13,365 nt of DNA from the NCBI GenBank assembly GCA_007129635.1, contig SKVE01000876.1, forward strand, positions 1 through 13,365, read 5' to 3'. The notes beneath the pieces were generated by a model. That model saw only the letters and a program-made list of their open reading frames with translations. It was not told where the DNA came from and made no database searches. Source of the DNA: Planctomycetaceae bacterium (lineage in GTDB: Bacteria > Planctomycetota > Planctomycetia > Pirellulales > Pirellulaceae). Position 1 is the first letter of the stretch. Every line of letters begins with the position of its first letter. This document shows, piece by piece, positions 7,054 to 13,365 of this stretch. Position numbers and translations under genes: made by a program.

Positions 7054-9738
7054 ATGCGCAACGTATGCCTCACCAAGGTGTCTGTTCCCGATCTTTCGAT
7101 CGTCGACCGAGATTCAGCCGAGGCGGTCAGTCAGTCATGCCTCGACGGTTCTCTGCTTCGCCGCGCTGCCGTGATGCTGCTGACGACGTGGACCGTCGCA
7201 GGGTGGGGACCGCCCGTCCATGGGCAACACCGCACGATCGACGAAGGCATCGCCAATCCGGGGTTCGAAGAAACCACATCCGACGGCTCGGCAGCGGATT
7301 GGACCTGGTGGTCGCGCGATGGCGGCGGCCGGGTGACGGTGGTCAGCGATCCGGTCCACAGCGGCGATGCTGCCGTGCGGATCGAGTACGATGGCCAGGC
7401 CGATTGGGCCTGGACCAATGCAACTCGGCTGCCCGTCCAACCCGGGGACGAATTGTGCGTGCGAGCATGGGTGCGAGGGCCCGCCGGAGGCCAGTCGGTT
7501 TCGATCGATGTGGTCGGATACCAAGACGGCAAGCTGTTTTCCTGGCAACTGGGCCGCGGCCGAGCCTCCATGACCGGCCAGTGGATCGAAGCCAAAGGTT
7601 TCCTCCGCGTACCGGAAGCGGTGGACGAAGTTCGAGTCCGCTTGACCGGCCGCGGCGAGACGGATGTCACGGTCGACGACGTGTCGTTGCGCTTGGAAAA
7701 GATCGAATTCCCTCAACGGCCTCCCGTCCAAGGCTGGGCGAACGAGCGAGTCCGTGAAACGCTGGGACGCGGTGCTGTGGCCATGAGGACCGACGATGGC
7801 GTCTATTTGAGCTGGCGACTGTTGGCCGAGGATCCTGAGTCCATCGCGTTTGACGTGTATCGCCGCGAGGGCGACCGACCGGCCGTGAAAGTCAACGATC
7901 AACCGGTGCTTCAAACCACCGATTTTCTGGATACGTCCGTCACGCGAACAGATCCGCGGCCGACCTATACGATCCGGCCTGCTTCCGGGCACTCGGGGGT
8001 TTCCGGCGATGCCGTCTGGGCAGAAACGGGCGACGCGGGCGACGCGGGCGACGGGACGCCCTATGTCCGCATCCCGTTGCAAGACGAAGCCACCCTGTTC
8101 CAGAAAGTGGGCATCGCCGATCTGAACGGCGACGGGGTCTACGATTACGTGATCAAGCAACCGCACCAGAACATCGACCCCTGGCACGTGTACTGGCAGA
8201 AATCGCCTGATACGTACAAGATCGAAGCCTATCTGAGCGACGGCACGCTGCTATGGTCCCACGATCTGGGATGGGCCATCGAACGAGGGATGTGGTATTC
8301 GCCGTTTATCGTCGCCGACCTTAACGGCAACGGGCGAGCCGAGGTCGCCGCCAAGATCGGCGAAGGCGACCCGCGCGACGAAGAGGGCAAGGTGACCAGC
8401 GGCCCCGAGTACGTGGTGGTCTGGGACGGGATGACCGGCCAGGAAATCGCCCGCGCGCCCTGGCCGGACCGCGATGCGTTCGAATCGTATAACCTGGCCA
8501 GCCGCAACCAGATGGCGGTGGCCTATCTGGACGGTAAGACGCCTTGTCTCTTGACACTGCGCGGCACCTACGGCCGGATGCTGGTCCATGCCTACCAACT
8601 GCGCGACGGGCAATTGGAGCGGCTGTGGGAGTACGATAACGAAATCTACGGGGGTATGTATTGGGGACAAGGCGCCCACTTCACCCAGTGCGCCGACATC
8701 GACGGAGACGGCCGCGACGAAGTGCTGCTGGGCAGCGCGGTGCTGGACGACAACGGCATCCCCCTGTGGAGCACGGGACGAGGCCATCCCGACGCCTTCT
8801 ATCTGACCGACATCTGCCCCGGCAACCCCGGCATGGAGATCGCCTACGTGATGGAAACCCGGCAACCCGCCGGCGGCGGGTTGAACGTCGTCGATGCCCG
8901 CACCGGCCGGACGCTCTGGGCGCTGGACCCACCCACTCGCCATGTCCACGGCAAAGGCATGGGCGCGAACATCGACCCGACGCGACCCGGCTCCGAGGTT
9001 TACGGCGCCGACGCCGACGGCCACCAACTGACGGAGAATCGCTGGCTGCTGGCTGCGGACGGGACGCTGCTGCGCAGCGGAGAAGATTGTCCCTGGAGCT
9101 TCGATATCCGCACCGTCTACTGGGACGCCGATCTGCAAAAGGAGATCCTGCGCGGCAGCCGAATCACCGACTACCGAGGAACCACGCTGGCCGAAGGGAT
9201 TACCGGGCGAGTGATCCTGAAAGCCGATGTGCTGGGCGACTGGCGCGAGGAGATCATCGTGTCGGTGGCGGGTGAGTTGAGGATCTACACCACACCGATC
9301 CCCGCGATGGACCGGCGCGTGTGCTTGATGCAGGATCCCGTCTATCGCCAGGTGACCACCATGAACTCGATGGGCTACACCCAGGATCCCACCCTGTCGT
9401 ACAACCCCGAGTTGCGATCGCCGAACCTGAACCTGACCTGTCTGATCGAAGGCCGTGACCACCCCGTATTGCAAGTGGTGGTGTCGGCGCCCCAGGACCG
9501 CGAGATCCACGGTAACGTCCGCCTGGCAACCGAAGCCGGTATCCGCTTGGAACCCGCCGAATTCGACGTTCGGATCGAACCGGGCGAACGGATCATCCAG
9601 TTGGTCACCCTCACCGCCGACGGACAAGCTGCCCAGCAAGGAATCATCCACGCCCACCTGAAAGCCGACAACCTCTCCCTGCAAGGCCAAGTCCCCGTGC
9701 AAATTGGCGCGGGAACTCGTCGCGCAGCGACCCCGTGA
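7054..9738 (+). CDS. Secreted rhamnogalacturonan lyase (PL11 family) with N-terminal CBM-like domain
   Basis: The 894-residue protein resembles family 11 polysaccharide lyases (YesW/YesX), which cut rhamnogalacturonan I between rhamnose and galacturonate by beta-elimination with calcium. A 36-residue leader precedes an Arg-Arg and hydrophobic stretch ending near GQ58, a likely signal peptide. Residues about 67-217 form a jelly-roll carbohydrate-binding-like domain (NPGFEETTSDGSAADWTWWS ... VTVDDVSLRLEK). The lyase core covers about 238-810: VYLSWRLLAEDPESIAFDVY at its start, then beta-propeller-like calcium loops DLNGDG (356-361), DLNGNG (422-427) and DIDGDG further on, typical of PL11. The last ~80 residues look like an immunoglobulin-like all-beta domain. 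A GGAG lies eight bases before the ATG; an internal start near M41 would remove the long leader. A GDAGDAGDG run lies at 326-334 in a linker. No sugar transporter or other pectin gene is adjacent. HicB ends 72 bases upstream. Confidence 0.92.
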   Translation: MRNVCLTKVSVPDLSIVDRDSAEAVSQSCLDGSLLRRAAVMLLTTWTVAGWGPPVHGQHRTIDEGIANPGFEETTSDGSAADWTWWSRDGGGRVTVVSDPVHSGDAAVRIEYDGQADWAWTNATRLPVQPGDELCVRAWVRGPAGGQSVSIDVVGYQDGKLFSWQLGRGRASMTGQWIEAKGFLRVPEAVDEVRVRLTGRGETDVTVDDVSLRLEKIEFPQRPPVQGWANERVRETLGRGAVAMRTDDGVYLSWRLLAEDPESIAFDVYRREGDRPAVKVNDQPVLQTTDFLDTSVTRTDPRPTYTIRPASGHSGVSGDAVWAETGDAGDAGDGTPYVRIPLQDEATLFQKVGIADLNGDGVYDYVIKQPHQNIDPWHVYWQKSPDTYKIEAYLSDGTLLWSHDLGWAIERGMWYSPFIVADLNGNGRAEVAAKIGEGDPRDEEGKVTSGPEYVVVWDGMTGQEIARAPWPDRDAFESYNLASRNQMAVAYLDGKTPCLLTLRGTYGRMLVHAYQLRDGQLERLWEYDNEIYGGMYWGQGAHFTQCADIDGDGRDEVLLGSAVLDDNGIPLWSTGRGHPDAFYLTDICPGNPGMEIAYVMETRQPAGGGLNVVDARTGRTLWALDPPTRHVHGKGMGANIDPTRPGSEVYGADADGHQLTENRWLLAADGTLLRSGEDCPWSFDIRTVYWDADLQKEILRGSRITDYRGTTLAEGITGRVILKADVLGDWREEIIVSVAGELRIYTTPIPAMDRRVCLMQDPVYRQVTTMNSMGYTQDPTLSYNPELRSPNLNLTCLIEGRDHPVLQVVVSAPQDREIHGNVRLATEAGIRLEPAEFDVRIEPGERIIQLVTLTADGQAAQQGIIHAHLKADNLSLQGQVPVQIGAGTRRAATP

Positions 9739-10131
9739 TCGTAGCCGTCGGTTTCAACCCACGGAACGTGATTTTCTTGAGCAGTTCGATATGGTGGCCC
9801 CAGGGAATGGCCGCGACAAGCTGGCGAAGGCATTCGTCTTCCGACACAGGCCATGCCAGAAATTGAAGGAACCCCCTATGTTAACTACGTCTGGAGCAGG
9901 CTGTTCCAGAAACTGCGGGTCAATATCTTCTTCGTATCCCGGTTGACGGCCCGGGCAGCGGTGACCTGGGCGTCGCGAATAGCCTGTCAACGAATGCTCG
10001 ACAAGCACCAATGTCAAAGCGGAATGCCGTCGCCACGCCGCCCCGCTGGCCACTTGACTCGGCGATGCTTCAGGTTTAGGGTCATTCGAGCAGGAAAGAA
10101 ACATTTCCTTTGACCCATTCTCGAGCGAAGC
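9739..10131. other. Intergenic region between the lyase and the methyltransferase, with gene debris
   Basis: This 393-base gap contains the DUF1016 remnant (9767-9986, minus strand). From 9987 to 10131 I see no gene. An AGGAAA/TTTCCT inverted repeat with a six-base loop occupies 10092-10109, about 23 bases before the methyltransferase ATG, and TTGACT near 10054 could be a -35 element, but the match to a -10 box is poor. Confidence 0.5.
9767..9986 (-). pseudogene. Decayed DUF1016/YhcG-family (PD-(D/E)XK nuclease-like) gene fragments
   Basis: Two minus-strand segments in different frames match the N-terminal domain of DUF1016 (YhcG-like) proteins in the right order. The first (9986 down to 9885) reads AIRDAQVTAARAVNRDTKKI, like the family's start (IR.AQ..A.RAVNRELI), and then meets a stop. 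The second (9847 down to 9767) reads SEDECLRQLVAAIPWGHHIE then LLKKI, like the conserved QLVAEIPWGHN segment. The stretch normally between them and the whole C-terminal nuclease domain are missing, and the lyase gene follows 28 bases away. I read this as a deleted, frameshifted relic. The family is predicted to be nuclease-like and is often found near restriction-modification genes. Recognition is from memory of the family, from two short matches. Confidence 0.6.
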
Positions 10132-13100
10132 ATGGACTTCCCAGACTTTCCCGGCTTTTACGCGACGCGGAGTGCATGGCAGGGGGCACGCGAAACCCGG
10201 CCGTACCAACATCAGATTCAGCGGGCGTGGACTGCCTTCAAACCATCGGCGGTATTCTGCATCGAGGGGCGGCCGGCCGTCTTTTTCCGCAGTGTTGCTC
10301 GGGCTGACCCTGAGCTGGAAGCCGAGTGGCAAAAGCATTTGTGGAATCTCGGTACGGCAACGATGTTGGTGGTCGAAGATCCGATCAACACCCGCGTGTA
10401 TTCGGCGTTGGCCAAGCCTCGGCCGCAGCCGATCGCCGTCGAGGGTGGCGACGAAGCCCAAGTTTCGGGTGACGATCGGTTGGTCGTCCGCCTTGAGACG
10501 GCCGTATTGGTGTTGGAATTGCGGCAGTTTCTGCTCCGCGTGCAAACGGGCCAATTCTATCGCGACTTTTCCAAGAGCTTCCGCGCTGAAGCGGCCGTCG
10601 ATCAGTATCTGCTCGATCAGTTGACGGCGGCCCGCGACCAGATGCTGAGCGTGGACGGCAATTCCAGAGCACTCGACGAGAAGACCGTCCATGCCTTTCT
10701 GGGCCGTTGCCTCTTGGCGTGTTACTTAGTGGAACGGGGCGTCATCGGCGAGCAGCAACTCGCGGCGGTCAACATACCGCCAGCCGCAAACCTGCGCGGC
10801 GTGCTCAAGCAAATTGACTCCAACACCAAAGCCGTACAGGCACTATTCCGCCTGTTCCGCTTGCTGGACGAAGACTTTAACGGCAGCTTGTTCGGCAGCG
10901 AATTCGCCGGCCAGCAGCGGCTTTTCACTTCGGACCACATCTCGATCCTCCGCCAGTTCCTGGCCGGGACGGATTTGAAGTCTGGCCAGTCCGTACTGCC
11001 CGGCTTGGATCTGTACGAATTCAAGTACATTCCGATCGAATTGATTAGCGCGATCTACGAACGGTTCGTGGCCGGGGCGGAACAGAAAGACACCACTGAG
11101 GGAAACACAGGCCGGCAGCGAAGAACCGGCATCTATTATACGCCGCCGAGATTGGCCGAGTTGGTCGTGGACATCGCGACCCGTGATTGGGACACGCTGC
11201 TCGACAAACGCTTTCTGGACCCGACGTGTGGGTCGGGAGTGTTCCTAGTGCTGCTGTTCCAACGTATCGCGGCCGAATGGCGATGGCGGAACCCAAAGGC
11301 GCGGAACCTGACACGAGCCAGATCGCTGCGGAACATCCTCCGGGAAAACCTGTGCGGCGTGGATGTGGACGGCACGGCCTGCCTGATCGCCTGCTTCAGC
11401 CTGTACCTGGCGTTCCTAGACCAGTTGGAACCGAATGACATCTGGGACTTGAAGGAATCTCTTGCGCCGGAGGAAGGCAAAGTCCTGCCGCCGCTACACG
11501 TCCGGACGGTCCCGGCAGCGGACGCCTCATGCGTTCTGGAAGCCAACTTCTTCGACATTGACGCGGACGCTCTGGGACGATTCGATCTCGTGATCGGTAA
11601 CCCGCCCTGGACCGGCCGCAACCAGGAAGTCGACGCGGCGATGCGGCATTGGTTGTTCGACGCGCAAAGCAACCCGAGTCTGGCGGAAATCTCACGGAAG
11701 ACATCCGAACGCGATCAAACGCTTTTGCCTGCCAAGCAATCAGCGACGGCGTTTCTCTGGAAAACACCATTGCACGTGAACAAAACCGGCAGTATCTGTC
11801 TGCTGCTGCCGTCGCGCATGCTGCTGAGCAACCAGTCCGACAAATTCCAGGCCGCCTGGTTTCAACAGTTTCGAGTGGATGAAGTCTGGCAATTGGCGGA
11901 CTTTCGCAAAATCCTGTTTGAAGACGCGATTTGCCCGGCCGTCGTTATGAAGGCCAGTCCGGGCAAGCCGGACGTACCAACGGCGGAGATTGCCTATTAC
12001 ACGCCCAAGGTCGAGCGGGTTGACCCGCGTCAGGCATCCATCGTGGTCTCCGCCGACGATCGAAAGCTGTTGCCGCTGGCCGACCTGCTGACCGCGGCCG
12101 CCGACGACCGGGCGTTCATGTTCTGGAAAGTGCCGTTCTGGGGTACGGGCCGCGACAGCCGGCTGATCGAACGGCTGCAGCGAATGCCGACGTTGGGAGA
12201 ATTGGCAGGCGAACCGAGTGAAAGCAAGAGGTGGGTGAAGGGGCAGGGATTCAAGCCATGGCGCAAGGCGAGCTACGACGCGGACCCCAAGAAGTATGGC
12301 GAACCGAAACGTCGTTGGTGGAATGACAACGCGAGGTTCTTGGATGCGTGTAAGAAGATTTGGGGAGTGTTCGTCCTTGAAGATCACTGTCGTGAGATTG
12401 GATCGGAGCCTAGCAAACTACATCGCCTGCCCGACAAACAAGTGTTTTCTGGACCAATGGTCCTCGTGAACCAAGGCTGCTCCCGCTTCGCCTTCTGTGA
12501 CTTCGACGTACTGTTTCAGCATTCTCTGCAATCGATCAGCGGGCCCACGAACGATGCCGACTTGTTGTTATTGCTGACCGCCGTGCTGAACTCGCCGTTG
12601 GCGACGTATTACCTGTTTCATACGTCGGCGAACTGGGGCGTGGAACGGGACAAAGTGCATCTCGAAGAACTGCTTCAGTTGCCGTTTCCGCTACCGGAAA
12701 AAACGAAAGATGCGGTCGTCAGCCGCGGTCTTGTGCAGAACATCGCGGCTCGTTTGAGACAGGCCAAGGCGGAGATGACTGCTGCGGGCATCAACCCCGA
12801 AAGACGCGATGCCGCTCGGCGGCGGGCGATCCACGACACGAACGAACTGGTCTACCGCTACTATGATCTGACGGAATGGGAGCGGTGGTTGGTGGAAGAT
12901 ACGGTCGATATCTTCGAACCAAGCTCGACGCCGGGTTCGCTGAATTCTAAGAATCTATACACGCTGAAACCGAGTGGACTCGACGATCGCCGCGTCTATA
13001 CCGATCTGCTCTGTGGCACGATCTCGCGCTGGGCGCAACGGTCGCCGTATCAACTTTCCGGTGCGACGGTTCTGACCGAGCGGGAAGGCGTGGCCCTGCT

Positions 13101-13365
13101 GACGCTGACCAAGGTGCCACGTGGTATACCGACAGTCGAGTACTGTGAATTGGAGCCAACGCCCGAACTACAGCGGTTAATCGAGCGTGTCGCAAGGGCC
13201 AGCGTTCGCGAAGGATTGGGCGGTCTGCGTTTCCTCCGGGGATTCGCCCTGTTTGATGAGCAGCAGGTTCACCTCCTCAAACCGCTTGCCCTGCACCACT
13301 GGACGCGAACCGCGGCGCTCAACGACGCTGATGAACTGGCGTTCTACATCGCGAACATGGGGCAA
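10132..13365 (+). CDS. Large Eco57I/type IIG-like N6-adenine DNA methyltransferase (3' end outside window)
   Basis: One frame stays open for 1,078 codons from the ATG at 10132 to the right edge; the nearest upstream in-frame stop is at 10111 and no other start lies between. The ribosome binding site is weak. Residues 1-310 are a helical N-terminal region with segments typical of Eco57I-type proteins (HLWNLGTATMLVVEDPINTR, DEDFNGSLF, FKYIPIELISAIYERF). The adenine methyltransferase core has RRTGIYYTPP (330-339, motif X), DPTCGSGVFL (363-372, SAM-binding motif I) and GNPPW (489-493, catalytic motif IV). The region from about 690 looks like a TaqI-type target recognition domain (FSGPMVLVNQG ... 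LNSPLATYYLFHTSANWGVE ... LPFPLP). The end, WTRTAALNDADELAFYIANM, resembles the usual family terminus, so only a few codons are likely missing. It should transfer methyl to N6 of adenine in a specific site. I cannot identify a PD-(D/E)XK nuclease motif at the N-terminus with confidence, so it may be a methylase subunit rather than a fused restriction enzyme. Confidence 0.9.
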   Translation, partial: MDFPDFPGFYATRSAWQGARETRPYQHQIQRAWTAFKPSAVFCIEGRPAVFFRSVARADPELEAEWQKHLWNLGTATMLVVEDPINTRVYSALAKPRPQPIAVEGGDEAQVSGDDRLVVRLETAVLVLELRQFLLRVQTGQFYRDFSKSFRAEAAVDQYLLDQLTAARDQMLSVDGNSRALDEKTVHAFLGRCLLACYLVERGVIGEQQLAAVNIPPAANLRGVLKQIDSNTKAVQALFRLFRLLDEDFNGSLFGSEFAGQQRLFTSDHISILRQFLAGTDLKSGQSVLPGLDLYEFKYIPIELISAIYERFVAGAEQKDTTEGNTGRQRRTGIYYTPPRLAELVVDIATRDWDTLLDKRFLDPTCGSGVFLVLLFQRIAAEWRWRNPKARNLTRARSLRNILRENLCGVDVDGTACLIACFSLYLAFLDQLEPNDIWDLKESLAPEEGKVLPPLHVRTVPAADASCVLEANFFDIDADALGRFDLVIGNPPWTGRNQEVDAAMRHWLFDAQSNPSLAEISRKTSERDQTLLPAKQSATAFLWKTPLHVNKTGSICLLLPSRMLLSNQSDKFQAAWFQQFRVDEVWQLADFRKILFEDAICPAVVMKASPGKPDVPTAEIAYYTPKVERVDPRQASIVVSADDRKLLPLADLLTAAADDRAFMFWKVPFWGTGRDSRLIERLQRMPTLGELAGEPSESKRWVKGQGFKPWRKASYDADPKKYGEPKRRWWNDNARFLDACKKIWGVFVLEDHCREIGSEPSKLHRLPDKQVFSGPMVLVNQGCSRFAFCDFDVLFQHSLQSISGPTNDADLLLLLTAVLNSPLATYYLFHTSANWGVERDKVHLEELLQLPFPLPEKTKDAVVSRGLVQNIAARLRQAKAEMTAAGINPERRDAARRRAIHDTNELVYRYYDLTEWERWLVEDTVDIFEPSSTPGSLNSKNLYTLKPSGLDDRRVYTDLLCGTISRWAQRSPYQLSGATVLTEREGVALLTLTKVPRGIPTVEYCELEPTPELQRLIERVARASVREGLGGLRFLRGFALFDEQQVHLLKPLALHHWTRTAALNDADELAFYIANMGQ

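Noticed and set aside
8029..8053. Tandem copies of GACGCGGGC inside the lyase gene
   Set aside because: About two and a half copies encoding a GDAGDAGDG linker; too short to be a meaningful repeat array.
8251..9702. 483-codon minus-strand open frame inside the lyase gene
   Set aside because: Antisense shadow of a strongly supported PL11 gene in G+C-rich DNA; its translation is low-complexity and matches nothing I know.
9754..10692. 312-codon minus-strand open frame across the gap and the start of the methyltransferase gene
   Set aside because: It overlaps the conserved methyltransferase N-terminus and mixes frames with the DUF1016 fragments; its own translation has no recognisable domain.

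Overview
The window looks like chromosomal DNA of a planctomycete, most likely a member of the Pirellulaceae. This is inferred from the G+C-rich coding style, the loosely packed mixed-strand layout, a secreted pectin-type lyase, and an acidic secreted protein of a kind I associate with that group. No rRNA, tRNA, CRISPR array or insertion sequence was seen.

Layout from left to right: (1) a secreted protein of unknown function on the minus strand, running off the left edge (1-499); (2) a divergent intergenic region (500-910); (3) a two-gene plus-strand unit of a soluble PAS/HisKA_3 sensor histidine kinase (911-2050) and an AGE-family sugar epimerase (2075-3331), 24 nt apart; (4) a 398-nt convergent intergenic stretch with two small hairpins and a weak 43-codon ORF; (5) a minus-strand cluster, read in the order SLOG/molybdenum-carrier-like protein (6489 to 6013), argC (5966 to 4953), argJ (4923 to 3730); (6) a solitary HicB-like protein (6763-6981); (7) a large exported family 11 rhamnogalacturonan lyase with an N-terminal carbohydrate-binding-like domain (7054-9738); (8) a 393-nt gap holding the decayed remains of a DUF1016/YhcG-type gene on the minus strand (9767-9986); (9) a very large Eco57I/type IIG-like N6-adenine DNA methyltransferase (10132 to the right edge, open, with only the last few codons apparently missing).

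ArgC and ArgJ are consecutive parts of the acetylated arginine pathway and are probably co-transcribed. The kinase and epimerase are probably one transcript. The lyase attacks rhamnogalacturonan I outside the cytoplasm. The right end (DUF1016 remnant plus a roughly 1,080-residue methyltransferase) looks like the edge of a defence or restriction-modification island whose remaining genes would lie beyond the window. The two edge genes (1-499 and 10132-13365) and the DUF1016 fragments were found by hand translation; the edge genes lack a stop codon inside the window.
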